Assembly: GCF_007992435.1 (NCBI RefSeq)
Contig: NZ_BKAG01000011.1
Span: 62,001 to 126,000 of the forward strand
Direction of reading: 5' to 3'
Length of the DNA stretch: 64,000 bases
Source of the DNA: Prosthecobacter gellanilyticus
Lineage (GTDB): Bacteria > Verrucomicrobiota > Verrucomicrobiia > Verrucomicrobiales > Verrucomicrobiaceae
Shown: positions 17,493 through 28,200 of the stretch, piece after piece
Numbering within the stretch: the stretch's first letter is position 1
Layout of the letters: every line of letters begins with the position of its first letter
Made by a program: the position numbers and the translations under genes
The notes under the pieces: generated by a model
Told to the model about the DNA's origin: nothing
What the model saw: the letters and a program-made list of their open reading frames with translations, nothing else
The model's database searches: none

Positions 17493-18548
17493 ATGCACCG
17501 TTCTCTCGTTCCAGCTCTCTTCGTCTTCGGCACATGGTCTGCCTTCACTCATGCCGCAGATGCACCGCTCACATTTTCGGACCCGAATCCGCAGCGTTAC
17601 CAGCTCAAGGCTCGCTCCAGTGTCATTGATCCACGTGCGAAGGAGCATCCCGAGCTTGAGTTCATGTTTGAGAAGAAGGGCAAGCCTTCTGATGAGGAGA
17701 ATGCCTCTGTGGACACTCGCGTGGCTCCGCGCGGACGTCTGGTGATCTGGCTCATGGGTTACAGCGGCGGACTCTTCGAGCGGCTGAACAGCTACGGCAT
17801 CCACGCCATCCAGGTGCATTATGCGAATAGTTGGTTCGGCAAGTTTGGCAATCAATCACCAGGTGATGATGGCATGCTGCTGGGCAAGATTCGTCTGGAA
17901 GCAGCCACGGGAGAAGATGTGAGTCCTGACGTCAGCATTCCAAAGCCGGATGGCATCGCCGAGCGTGCGTATCAGTTCGTCAAGCATCTGGCGAAGGAGA
18001 ATCCCCAGGGTGGCTGGAGCTACTTCCTCACGGAGGATGGTTCGGCGCTGCGCTGGGATCGTGTGATCCTCTCAGGCTCCTCTCATGGCAGCACCACCGC
18101 GGCGCGTTTTGCGAAGCAGCAAAAAGTGGATCGTGTGGTGATGCTCTGCGGACCGCGTGATCAGATGGAGAAGTGGCAGGGCCTGCCCTCTGCCACACCG
18201 GCGAACCGCTACTTTGGCTTCAGTCATGTGCTGGACAGCGGCTGGAGTGGTGATCACTACTGCCGCTCCTGGCAGTTGCTGGGCCTGGCTGAGTTTGGCC
18301 CGATCGTGAATGTGGATGAGGCCAAGCCACCTTATGGCAACACACGCCGGCTCATCAGTGCTGCGGATGTGAAGGGCGATGCCAAGCGCGCGCACTCCAG
18401 CGTGTCACCGGGCAGTGCTTCTCCGAAGAATGCGAGCGGCGCGTTGCTCTATGAGGACGTGTGGCGCTACCTCTACACGCATCCGATTGAAGAGGTCGGC
18501 TCACCTGTTCCCGCTGATGCGAACTGCGAGATGGATCTGAAGAAGTGA
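17493..18548 (+). CDS. Secreted alpha/beta-hydrolase-like protein (BPSS1187-like)
   Basis: The product is 351 residues with a signal peptide (MHRSLVPALFVFGTWSAFTHA). A serine-hydrolase nucleophile elbow is visible as ILSGSSHGSTTAARF, followed by RVVMLCGPRDQ. A possible oxyanion/early strand is GRLVIWLMGYSGG. The overall order and the late HS-rich segment resemble the BPSS1187-type alpha/beta hydrolases, but the acid and histidine of the triad cannot be placed with confidence. The substrate is unknown. A strong terminator follows. Confidence 0.72.
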   Translation: MHRSLVPALFVFGTWSAFTHAADAPLTFSDPNPQRYQLKARSSVIDPRAKEHPELEFMFEKKGKPSDEENASVDTRVAPRGRLVIWLMGYSGGLFERLNSYGIHAIQVHYANSWFGKFGNQSPGDDGMLLGKIRLEAATGEDVSPDVSIPKPDGIAERAYQFVKHLAKENPQGGWSYFLTEDGSALRWDRVILSGSSHGSTTAARFAKQQKVDRVVMLCGPRDQMEKWQGLPSATPANRYFGFSHVLDSGWSGDHYCRSWQLLGLAEFGPIVNVDEAKPPYGNTRRLISAADVKGDAKRAHSSVSPGSASPKNASGALLYEDVWRYLYTHPIEEVGSPVPADANCEMDLKK

Positions 18549-18557
18549 ATGAACAAT

Positions 18558-18588
18558 AAAAAAGGCGGCTTTTAAAGCCGCCTTTTTT
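18558..18588. terminator. Bidirectional Rho-independent terminator
   Basis: Bases 18558-18572 and 18574-18588 form a perfect 15-bp inverted repeat around GGCGGC/GCCGCC, with A-run on the left and T-run on the right. It lies between two convergent genes (ending at 18548 and 18610), so it can end transcription in both directions. Confidence 0.93.
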
Positions 18589-18609
18589 CATGCCGAACCG
18601 ACGGCCTAA

Positions 18610-19116
18610 CTAAATGCGCTGTGTGAAGATGGCCTCCAGGTGTCTTTCTGTGGGATATCTGCCAACAGACGTCAGGAACAAATCCATGGCTCCCAGTTCA
18701 GGATGCTCCACGCGGTAGATCTGGGAGTCTTCTGGCAGGCTCTTGGGTCCCGTGAAAGTCAGCGAGAATGTCGTATAACTCACAAGCTTGTCATGATTGT
18801 TGACCACCTTTGCCGGGCTAATCTCAGTGAGCTTCATGGTTGCGGCTGTCAATGCGCCGACTTTGAGTTGGAAATGGGTGTTGAGATGGGGTTCAAACCA
18901 CTCCCGGATGTAATGCGCGGGCTTGGCTGGATCAAGATCCTCCGCAGGAGCGACCGGAGAAGTGTGGCGGGAGGATAGGGGAGCTTTCGCAAAAAAAGTT
19001 CTGCCCTTGGCCCACTGCCAGCCCAGTACGCCAGCGAGAGTGCCACCAAGACCGACTCCGAGGCCGGCTAAAATCATGCGGCGACGAGAACACGCCTGGG
19101 AAGATGAAGAATCCAT
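18610..19116 (-). CDS. Tat-like/anchored DUF6916-type protein
   Basis: The product has 168 residues. The N-terminus has a Ser-Arg-Arg-Arg stretch followed by a Gly-rich hydrophobic helix (about 14-33), which looks like a Tat signal or membrane anchor, then a Pro/Ser linker. The C-terminal 100 residues share a pattern with the 99-residue protein at 21603-21902: an FxL..GxL.A.T motif, a central FSLTFTGP, IYRVEHPELGAMDLFLT and a final LEAIFTQRI. I take this to be DUF6916, a domain that often accompanies tail-collar proteins; this assignment is from memory of the pattern. It is transcribed away from the tail-collar genes at 19355. Confidence 0.7.
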   Translation of the reverse strand: MDSSSSQACSRRRMILAGLGVGLGGTLAGVLGWQWAKGRTFFAKAPLSSRHTSPVAPAEDLDPAKPAHYIREWFEPHLNTHFQLKVGALTAATMKLTEISPAKVVNNHDKLVSYTTFSLTFTGPKSLPEDSQIYRVEHPELGAMDLFLTSVGRYPTERHLEAIFTQRI

Positions 19117-19354
19117 AACACGGTGTGATGATCATGATGAGAGGATCACCGCTGCATTTATGTCATGGCTGGCACTTCATTGCCATCACGAAGTGACAAG
19201 ATTTCGTTGCTGAAATTTTCTTTCAAATCTCTATGAGAAGGCATAAAAATAAAATGGAAATAGGTAAAAAAATAATTTGCTAAATTAGTTCCTTATCTAA
19301 TTTTACTCACCTTGCCTGGAGTCTAAACCGTTAACCTTCTATCTCTTTTCTATT
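19117..19354. promoter_or_regulatory. AT-rich divergent intergenic region
   Basis: This 238-bp spacer separates the DUF6916-type gene (minus) from the tail-collar trio (plus). Bases 19200-19330 are strikingly AT-rich compared with the genome, with A-runs and TTGCTA at 19278-19283 as a possible -35 element. No good -10 box at standard spacing was found, so this is a likely promoter region without a mapped start. Confidence 0.4.
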
Positions 19355-19870
19355 ATGGCAGATCCTTTCCTTGGCGAAATTAAGATTGTATCGTTCAACT
19401 TCGCGCCCAAAGGCTGGGCTCAATGTAATGGTCAGTTCCTGCCGATTAACCAAAATCAGGCCCTGTTTTCTCTTTTCGGGACGACCTATGGTGGCAACGG
19501 GCAGACTACGTTCGCTCTTCCAGACTTCAGGAGCCGAACGGCAGCTCACATGGGCGGCGGTTTGTCCCAGGGCGAGAGGATCGGCCAGGAGGCCCATACG
19601 ATCACGCTTTCTGAGATGCCTGCGCACAATCATGTCGCCATGGGTAGTAACTCAGTGGGCAATCAGGTAAACCCGAATTTTGGAGGGGTAGGCAATATCC
19701 TAGCCTCTGATCCTGGTAACTGCTATACTTCGAACTTTGCAGCGCTGGGTACCTTTAGTCCTGCGGAAGTGAGTAACGTCGGGGGCAGTCAGCCTCACAC
19801 CAACCTCATGCCGTTCCTAGTGCTGAATTTCATTGTGGCACTCCAGGGTATCTTTCCTTCTAGAAACTAA
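19355..19870 (+). CDS. Phage tail-collar-domain protein (microcystin-dependent-protein-like), copy 1
   Basis: The 171-residue product starts GEIKIVSFNFAPKGWAQCNG, then ALFSLFGTTYGGNGQTTFALPDFRSR, which is the tail-collar domain core. The C-terminus has GGSQPHTNLMPFLVLNFI and ends GIFPSRN. In bacteria without a prophage this family is often called MdpB or 'microcystin-dependent protein'; its molecular role is not established. There is no signal peptide. It is the first of three tandem paralogues separated by 21 and 48 bp. There are no other phage genes near, so these are not a prophage remnant in any obvious way. Base composition is lower in GC than the flanking metabolic genes. Confidence 0.87.
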   Translation: MADPFLGEIKIVSFNFAPKGWAQCNGQFLPINQNQALFSLFGTTYGGNGQTTFALPDFRSRTAAHMGGGLSQGERIGQEAHTITLSEMPAHNHVAMGSNSVGNQVNPNFGGVGNILASDPGNCYTSNFAALGTFSPAEVSNVGGSQPHTNLMPFLVLNFIVALQGIFPSRN

Positions 19871-19891
19871 CTCTCTCTCTCTCGAACACTT

Positions 19892-20413
19892 ATGTCTAAT
19901 CCTTATGTTGGTGAAATTCGGATGTTCGGCGGCAACTTTCCCCCGAATGGTTGGGCGTTCTGTGATGGCCAGACGCTGCCAATTTCTGAGAATGAGGTGC
20001 TTTTCAATTTGATTGGCACCACCTATGGCGGTGATGGCCAGGAGACTTTCAACCTCCCCAATCTCCAGGGCCGCGTGCCGATTCATCAAGGCACCGGCGG
20101 CGGTTTGCAAACCTACGTCATTGGTGAGTCTGCCGGGGTGGAGTCGGTAACGCTGAACACCCAGCAAATTCCTGTGCACACGCACGCCTTCCTGGGTTCG
20201 ACGGCGGCTGGCAACAACGCCGGACCCTCTGGCAATATCCTGGCTACATCAACGCTCGTTACCCCTTATAACTCTCTGGAGACACCGGGGACTAACATGG
20301 CTGCGTCGGCGATTCAGCAGGTCGGGGGCAGCCAGCCTCATGAGAACATGCAGCCTTTTCTCTGCATCAGTTTCATTATTTCCTTGTTTGGCGTCTTCCC
20401 GAGCCAGACCTGA
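19892..20413 (+). CDS. Phage tail-collar-domain protein, copy 2
   Basis: The 173-residue product has the same architecture as copy 1: GEIRMFGGNFPPNGWAFCDG, NLIGTTYGGDGQETFNLPNL, GRVPIHQG, TQQIPVHTHAFLGS and GGSQPHENMQPFLCISFI with a FPSQT end. The conserved histidines in the PxHxH and SQPHxNMQP motifs fit the trimeric collar fold, in which such residues can bind metal; this is inferred from the family. It follows copy 1 by 21 bp and is surely co-transcribed. Confidence 0.87.
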   Translation: MSNPYVGEIRMFGGNFPPNGWAFCDGQTLPISENEVLFNLIGTTYGGDGQETFNLPNLQGRVPIHQGTGGGLQTYVIGESAGVESVTLNTQQIPVHTHAFLGSTAAGNNAGPSGNILATSTLVTPYNSLETPGTNMAASAIQQVGGSQPHENMQPFLCISFIISLFGVFPSQT

Positions 20414-20461
20414 TCCGAGCCAGACCTAGTTTACAAATCAACCCCGAGATCTTCCTGTCTT

Positions 20462-20989
20462 ATGTCTTCTCCGTTCGTTGCTGAAATTCGCATGTTTGGA
20501 TTCAATTTTGCCCCCACTGGGTGGGCATTCTGCAATGGCCAGTTGCTGCCCATTTCGCAGAATACCGCGCTCTTCTCGCTGCTGGGGACCACCTACGGCG
20601 GAGATGGCAAGTCCACCTTCGCCCTGCCAGATCTGCAGGGCAACGCTCCCATGCAATGGGGGCAGGGCAACGGTCTCTCTCAGCGCTTTTTGGGGGAAAT
20701 GTCAGGGTCCCAAACTGTCACTCTGCTGACTAGTGAGATGCCGGTGCACACACACGTCATGAAATGCACCACGGAAAATGGTGAGGCGGGTTCTTTCACG
20801 CAGGGCACAGCGCTGGCTGGATCCGTCGGTGGAAAACTCTATCAAGCCAACACGTCCGCGAATCTTGCCCCCATGAACTTCCAGGCGCTTTCGGTGCAGG
20901 GAAGCAGCCTTCCTCACAACAATATGCAGCCCACGCTCGTCGTGAACTTCTGCATCGCGATGCAAGGAGTCTTCCCGGCTCGTCCTTGA
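20462..20989 (+). CDS. Phage tail-collar-domain protein, copy 3
   Basis: The 175-residue product repeats the pattern: AEIRMFGFNFAPTGWAFCNG, SLLGTTYGGDGKSTFALPDL, GNAPMQWGQG, TSEMPVHTHVMKC and SLPHNNMQPTLVVNFC, ending FPARP. The three copies differ enough (including the loop before the C-terminal motif) to suggest an old duplication and separate roles, perhaps in a hetero-oligomer. The stop is followed after 32 bp by the GNAT gene on the same strand. Confidence 0.87.
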   Translation: MSSPFVAEIRMFGFNFAPTGWAFCNGQLLPISQNTALFSLLGTTYGGDGKSTFALPDLQGNAPMQWGQGNGLSQRFLGEMSGSQTVTLLTSEMPVHTHVMKCTTENGEAGSFTQGTALAGSVGGKLYQANTSANLAPMNFQALSVQGSSLPHNNMQPTLVVNFCIAMQGVFPARP

Positions 20990-21021
20990 GGTTCTTGGAT
21001 TTTCGTGGAACACCTTTGTTC

Positions 21022-21510
21022 ATGACAAAAGCTCCTGCTGAGGTGTTGCGCCTGCGTCCTGTGGCCGCCGAAGACGAAGCCTTTCTCCGGAAAGTCTATG
21101 CCAGCACACGGGCCACCGAGCTGGCGCAGGTGCCGTGGTCTGCTGAGCAAAAAGCTGCTTTTTGTGATATGCAGTTTACCGCGCAAGACACCCATTACCG
21201 GGCCAATTTCACGCAGGCAGAATATTGGGTGATTGAGCGGGAGAGCGTTCCGGCCGGCCGCCTTTACATGGAGCGGCGGGATGCGGAAATTCATGTCATA
21301 GATATTGCTCTGCTACCTGAGCATCAGAGGTCAGGTTTCGGGACTTACCTGCTCAAGGAACTGATGGATGAGGCGGCTGCAGAGGGCAAAAAGGTCACCA
21401 TTTATGTGGAGAAGTTTAATCCTGCCTTGAAGCTTTATCAGCGTCTCGGCTACCGGCATGTGGAGGAGCTCGGAGTTTATTACCTCATGGAGTGGCTTCC
21501 AGCCAGGTAG
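21022..21510 (+). CDS. GNAT-family N-acetyltransferase
   Basis: A TTG at 20986 overlaps the copy 3 stop, but the ATG at 21022 (MTKAPAEVLRLRPVAAEDEA) is the better start and gives 162 residues. The acetyl-CoA binding core is visible as IDIALLPEHQRSGFGTYLLK (the Q/RxxGxG/A motif), followed by VEKFNPALKLYQRLGYRHVEE, the typical GNAT end. It probably acetylates an amine on a small molecule or protein. Its place at the end of the tail-collar operon suggests it modifies a component of that system, although this is inference. Confidence 0.86.
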   Translation: MTKAPAEVLRLRPVAAEDEAFLRKVYASTRATELAQVPWSAEQKAAFCDMQFTAQDTHYRANFTQAEYWVIERESVPAGRLYMERRDAEIHVIDIALLPEHQRSGFGTYLLKELMDEAAAEGKKVTIYVEKFNPALKLYQRLGYRHVEELGVYYLMEWLPAR

Positions 21511-21602
21511 CAATGGTTTTTGGTGCGCGTTCTTACCCTTATTAGGGGCCCGATTGATGCGTCTACAACATGCCAGTTTGGCGTCTCGTGCTGCCTTCGA
21601 TC

Positions 21603-21902
21603 TTAGGTGAAAACCGACTCAAACTCTGATCCTTTTGGCCCGTCTCCTGTCTGAGTAATAAAAACATCCATCACCCCCACCCCGGGATGTTCCAGCGAGT
21701 AGATGGCCTGCGGGATTCTTAACCCCTGCTGCCCCCGAAAAGAGATGGTGAAACCTTCACGCGTGGAGCCTGGAAACTTATGGTGATGGATGCTCACGTC
21801 TACCACCTCAAGTGTGGCGCTTTTGTCACCGCTACGGATGATCATGGACTGTCCTACGAGCGGGGTGAAGACGCTGCTCTCAAGAGTGGCCAAATCAATC
21901 AT
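21603..21902 (-). CDS. Minimal DUF6916-type protein
   Basis: This 99-residue protein has no signal or anchor. It aligns by eye with the C-terminal half of the protein at 18610-19116: an N-terminal FTPLVGQSMIIRSGDKSATLEVVDV, a central GFTISFRG, IYSLEHPGVGVMDVFIT and a final FESVFT. So the tail-collar operon is flanked on both sides by DUF6916-like genes on the opposite strand, one anchored and one cytoplasmic. The intervening 92 bp before it holds nothing recognisable. Confidence 0.7.
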   Translation of the reverse strand: MIDLATLESSVFTPLVGQSMIIRSGDKSATLEVVDVSIHHHKFPGSTREGFTISFRGQQGLRIPQAIYSLEHPGVGVMDVFITQTGDGPKGSEFESVFT

Positions 21903-22241
21903 GGACTGGTCTTGTCATGAGGTGGCCGGGAATGCCAGCGAAATATATTGTCACAACCATAGATTTTTCTGGTATTACAGGCATGAACTCCTGTGCACGA
22001 ACTCCTTGTTGGTCCCGGTCAGGCCTAAGATGAAAACGAGTGACGATGTTTTTTGAAAAATGGTGTTTTAGTCTCTGATTAATATTGAACAATGTGTGGG
22101 TGCGTCTAAAACGAGTAGTCGGTTGCTACATGAGTTCGCCACGGTGTCCGCTACGTGATGACTGCCTTTGTTGACGATAAGTAGCCTTTGCAGCCTTTCT
22201 GCTTTCTCTCTCAAGTCCCCAGCTCCCCTAAAGAAGTTATG
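21903..22241. other. 339-bp spacer upstream of the giant gene
   Basis: This region separates the divergent DUF6916-type gene and the giant secreted-protein gene. It is AT-richer than average. A TTGACG at 22171-22176 could be a -35 element, but no matching -10 box is clear. An AAAGAAG at 22230-22236 sits just before the chosen ATG and may be the ribosome site. No gene, tRNA or long repeat was seen here. Confidence 0.35.
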
Positions 22242-25200
22242 ATGACTCGTCTTATCCCGATGGCCCTTTCTTTCGCCGCGCTGGCCATCAGCGGCAGTCT
22301 GTCAGCCCAGGCACCCAATATTACCGCTACTAAGTCGGACGGCACGCCAGCCGCGACGAAGAAAAATCCGGGCGATACTGTCACTTATACCAACACCATC
22401 TCCAACACGGGGACTGCAAATGCCACGGGTGTCACTTTCACGGATCCTGATGTCAATGGTTCTGCCGTGCAGATGAGCACCTTGAAGGTTTCACCCCTGG
22501 CCTTCGATGATAACTACTCAGGCACCATCCTCTCTGGCGTAACCGTTAATACAGCGACCGCCACCAACTTCAGCGTAACAGCCAACGACTATGTCGGCAT
22601 TTACAACAATGCTGCTGGAGTGCTAACGATCACGGCTTTCGACGCCACCAGCGCCAATGGAGGCACGGTGTCCATGACCACCAGTGGGGCAAACATCGGC
22701 AAGTTTATTTACACTTCTGCTGCAGGCTTTACGGGTGTCGACAGCTTCACCTACACTATCAGCAACACCGGATTTACTTCCACTGCCACGGTCATTGTCA
22801 CCGTGAGCGGCCCGGGCATATTTTTCGTCAGTGATTCGACGGGCGATGACACGAATGGCAAGGGCACGCTTGCCTCTCCTTACAAGACCCTCACCAAAGT
22901 GGCGACTTTGGACGCCAACACCAGCCAGCGCATCTTTGTCCTCGCGGGTGCCTACAGCGCCGGGATGACAATGGAAGCGAACGAGCAGATCATCGGCCAG
23001 GGCGTTCGGGGGGTGAGTTTTGATTTGGTCGTCGCGGGTGTAACCGCAGGTGCGGACTCTGTAGCTCGTCCTTTGATCAATGGAACTCTGCCGACGATCA
23101 CCGCAGCGTCCGGCAGTGTGATCACACTGGCTGAAAACAACACGATCCGTGGTGTCTCCATCAACAGCACGGTTGCGGGTTATGCAGTGACAGGCAGCGC
23201 GATCAATAGCCTGCAACTCGGCAGCAGCGGCGGCAGCACGGCCTCGGATACCAGCGTCACTGCTTCGTCCGCCAGTTCGGGCTGTCTGAATCTTTCGGGT
23301 GGCGGCAATGGTTCGGTGAATGTCCTGGCCCTGCTGGCCAACTCCGCCTCCGCCGGCCGCTCGCTGACTGTTTCAGGCCGCACGGGTGGCACGACAAGTG
23401 TGATCGGCAAGCTCACGGACACGGGAGCAGGCGTTTCGCTGAGCGGCAACGCCGGCGCTACGTTTAACTTCCGCAGCTTCGCGCTGGCCACAGGGGCCAA
23501 CACAGCCTTCTCCGCTACCGGCGGCGGCACGGTGAATGCCACGCAAGGGGAGTCTGATGGCATTGATAACGATGGCGATACCAGCACCGACGAAGCCGAC
23601 GAAGCCAACATCATCAACAACGTCACAGGCGGCACCGGTGTCAATATTGCCAGCACTAACATTGGTGCCTCCAATTTCATCATCCGCAGCCTGACCTCAA
23701 CCGGGGGCACTTCCCCGGGCATCAATTTGAACACGACTGGCAACAGTGGCGGCCTGTTTGTCACCGGCGACAGCGGTGGCACGAACAACGCCTCCGGTGG
23801 TTCGATCACCAACAAAACAGGCTCGACTCTTACCACCGGCACGCCAGGTGTCGTGGCGATCAGCACCGCCAACCTCAGGCTGGGTTACATGAACATCACC
23901 GGCTGCAACCACAGCGGTATCTACGGCAGCACCGTCAACGGCTTTGTCCTGTCACGTTGCAACATCAACACCAATGGCAATGAACTTGTGTCCAACCCGG
24001 ATGAAACGGGTGTGGACATCACGAATCTCACCGGCACTGCTATCGCTGGTGCCAACCCCACCGCTATCAACTTCTGTGTGATTCAGAACAACATGGAGTT
24101 TGAACTGCAGATCAATAATTCGAGCGGCACTCTGACTGACTTCCAGGTCAATAGCTGCACCATGTCCAGCAATAATGCGAGCCTGGTCGCCCCACATGGC
24201 AATCTGTTCAGCTTCCTGGCCTCCGGCACGGCGATCATGACCACGAATGTAGTGGGCAGCACCTTCACGGGCAATGCCCAAGCCCCCGGCGGCACCACCG
24301 CCACTGGCGCCCATTGTGATGTTAGCGGCAGCGGCGTGATGACGGCAAATATCAGCACCTCCACGTTCAACAACAACAATGCGGCGGTCAACGTCTCCGC
24401 CTCAGGGGCCGGCACGCTGACCTTTGACGTGCATGACAATCCTTCCGTCACCCTCAACCGCTCGCATGGCTTGAACTGCTTCCTCGCTGCGGACGCCACT
24501 GGGCTGGTCAATGGAAAATTCCGCAACAACGTCGTTGGCACGCTGGGTACAGCCGGGTCGGGTTCGGAGCTTGGCTTCGGCATCCGTATTCAGAATGAAG
24601 CTGTCGGGAGTGCGAATGCCGCCAACTTCCTGGTCAGCGGCAATACCGTGCAGGAAACCCTCAATTTCAACTCGTTCAACGTGAACGCGGGCTTGAACAC
24701 AATCCCGTCAACCAAGACAACCAACCTGACGATTCAGAACAACAACTTCAAGAACAGCGCCGCCCGTGCGATCACCATCCAGCAGAACAACAATACCAAC
24801 GGCACTTCCGCAGGCACGATTCACGCCCATATTGCCTCCAACACCTTCAGTGGTATTATTGGTCAGGCGGCCGATGGCACTGAGATCCGGCTCCGGCAGC
24901 TCGCGGCGAACGGCGGTGTCTTTAGGCTCAACCAAACCGCCGACACCAATCTTGCGACGGTGAACGGTCTGACACTCGCTGACCTCTCCATCTCTGGCAC
25001 CATCACTTACAACCAGGGCTTGCCGACCGCGCCACCCCTGCTCTTTGCTCCTGGCGGCGTTGAGAAGGCTGCTGCCTCCATCGCTTCCGTTTTCACCTCC
25101 GCTCTCCCGGTTGCTCCAGTTAAATCCAGCAAGATCCGACCCAATCCAGCCTCCTCCAGCCTGGAAGCGGTCACTCAAGTTGCCTCGCGTGCTCCTTCTG

Positions 25201-28200
25201 CTGAAATCGCCAGGCTGGCCCAGACGGACCTCGATTCGATGGTCTCCTCCGCCTTGGCTCTCTGGAAAGCCTCCGGCCTTACCCCTGAGCAGGAAGAGCA
25301 TCTGCGCAGCCTGACCTTTGAGGTTTCCAGCCTGGACGGCATCCGTCTGGGTGAGGCAGATGGTCACATCATCCGCATCGATGCGGATGCTGGTGGCAGC
25401 GGCTGGTATGTTGACGCCAGCGACAAGCATTTCACCGCCTCATCGGCCACACGTTTCTCCACCAGCCCCAGCGCTGCTCCGGCAGGCCGTCTGGACTTGC
25501 TGACTGCCCTCTTGCATGAAATGGGACACACCCTGGGGCTTGAAGACTCCTATCTGGAAAAAGACCGTGACAGCCTCATGTATGGCTTCCTCACCTTGGG
25601 TGAGCGCCGCCTTCCCGCCAAGCGTCAGGCCTTTGGAGCCCGTTCCCATGACCATAAGCATGGTGAAACTCACTTCCTCACCGGTGCTGTCAGCATCGGC
25701 GTTCTGCCTCCAGGCAAGTCGATCACCATCACCTATGACGTGATCATCAACAACCCGGCCACCACCTCCACTCTGAGCAGCCAGGCCACAGTCTCAGGCA
25801 GCAATTTCTCCAACGTGCTGACGGATGACCTTGTCACCGGCGGTGATCCTCTTCTTCCTGGTGCTGCTGATCCGACCGTGACCCAGATTGACCTGCCTGA
25901 TGTGTCTGTGACCGTCGCTCCTGCCTCGACCGCTGAAGATGGTGCTGGCAATCTCGTCTACACCTTTACCCGCACGGGTGCCACGACAGCGGCCATGACC
26001 GTCAACTTTGCCGCCACTGGCACGGCCTCCACCACCACCGACTACTCCGTCACCAACGGCACAGGTGTTGTGAACTTCACCGCAGGCACCGGCCTTGGCA
26101 GCATCGTGATCCCGATTGGTTCGTCCACCGCGACTGCCATCGTTGACCCATCAGTGGATGCAACTGTCGAACCGGACGAAACCGTCATCGTCAGCATCAC
26201 CAGTGGTTTTTATGACATCGTCGCTCCCGTCTCTGCCACGGGCACGATCACCAATGATGACACGGGCATCGAGTTGACCTTGCCAGACACTTCACTGTTT
26301 GAAGACCAGACGAACACCTTTGCCTTCACCTTCACCCGCACCGGCAACGTCAGCGGCGGCACCACGGCGAACTTTACCTATACGACAGGTTCGGCCGTGG
26401 AAGGCACTGATTACAGCCGTTCCGGTGCGGCAACGTTCAGTGTCGGCGTCGGCACGGTAGTCTTCGCTCCTGGAGATATCACGAAGATCGTGACCATCGA
26501 TCCAACGGCGGATAACCTCGTGGAAGGCAATGAAACCGTCGCGCTCACCCTCGGCACGGGCACCGGCTACAGCGTGCTAGGCACGGCTCTGCAGACCGCG
26601 ACCATCGTCGATGATGACGTGAATGTCTCCCTCACCAGCGTCGTGCCCGCCACCTCGGTGGAAGACAGCGGCGTGGGCATGGTCTATACCTTCACCCGCA
26701 GTGGTGGCTCCACGGCCAACGCGCTGACGGTGAATGTCACGGTCAGCGGTACTGCTGGCTTCACGGGTGATTACACCACCAGCGGATTCGCCACCAACCT
26801 CGCCGGTGTGGCCACGATCACCTTCGCGGGTGGTTCCGCGACCAAGACTGTGACCATCACTCCGAGCAGCGATGTCACCAATGAGCCTGACGAGACCGTG
26901 ATCCTCACCGTCGCGGCGAATGGCACACCAGACGTCACCGGTGGTTACACCGTGGGCGGAACGCCCTCAGGCACCGGCACGATCCTGAATGACGACACGC
27001 AGGTCAGCGTGACTGTCGCCCCGACACCTGTGGGCGAAGCGAGCGGCACGGGCATGGTCTACACCTTCAGCCGCACAGGCCCCACCACGGCGGCTCTGCC
27101 GATCAACTTCACCAAGGGCGGCACGGCCTCCATTGCCACCAGCGACTTTAGCGCTGCTTCCTCTGACGGCGGGATGAACTTTGCGGCGGGCACCGTGACC
27201 ATTCCGATCGGATCCTCCACAGTCACCATCACCCTGACACCGTTGGAAGACGCGATGGTGGAAGGCTCCGAGACGGCCATCCTCACGGTGGCCGCGGGTT
27301 CTGGCTATGGCGCCACAGGCTCTCCTGCCACAGGCACCATCACGGACAACGACACCGCCACCATCGGCTTTGTCACCACGACCAGCACGGTCGGTGAAGC
27401 CACGGCAAACGATGTGCAGCAGTTGGTGCTTACCCTTACCACCACCGGCGCTGGCACACCCACCCTGGCTTATGCTGTGAGTGTGAATGTCACGGGACCT
27501 AGCGGCACAGCCACCAACGGAACGGATTACACGCCACCTACAGGTGTGACCTTCGCGGCCAACTCGCTCAATGCGGCCCAGGTGGCTGCCAGCATCGCAA
27601 TCACCAATGATCGCGCGGTTGAAGGCAGTGAAACCGCTGGCCTCGGCCTTGCGATCAACACGGACGGCACGGGTGGCGCAGTCACCATCGCCGTCGGTGC
27701 AGCCGCCACCCACACCACCACGATCACGGACAACGACACGGCCACCGTCAGTTATGCGGCGAGCACCAGCAGCATTGGTGAAGCCGCCGGCAATGATTCG
27801 ATTGGCCTGACACTGACGGTGACGGGCAACGGCGCCGGACCTCTGGTGCTGGAGCGCTCTGCTTCCTTTAACATCACTACCACGGGTGGCTCAGCCACCA
27901 ATGGCACCACGGATTACACCCTGCCTGGAGCTGTCAGCATCCCCGCCACCACGCTCAGTGCGGCTGTGACGAACTTCAATCTGGCCATCACCAATGATCA
28001 GTTGTTGGAAGGTTCGGAAACGGCCATCCTCGGTTTGACACTGAACACCGACAATACTGGTGGTCAGGTCACGGTGGGTGCGGGCAATGCCCATACCACG
28101 ACCATCACTGACAACGAGGCGGCGACCATCACCTTTGCAGCAGCCACCAGCAACGTGGCGGAGAATGCAGGTCCTGATCTGATCAACTTGGTGCTCACCA

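Noticed and set aside
19355..20989. Prophage remnant reading of the tail-collar genes
   Set aside because: No integrase, capsid, terminase or lysis genes are nearby; three tandem collar genes with GNAT and DUF6916-type partners fit a cellular locus better.
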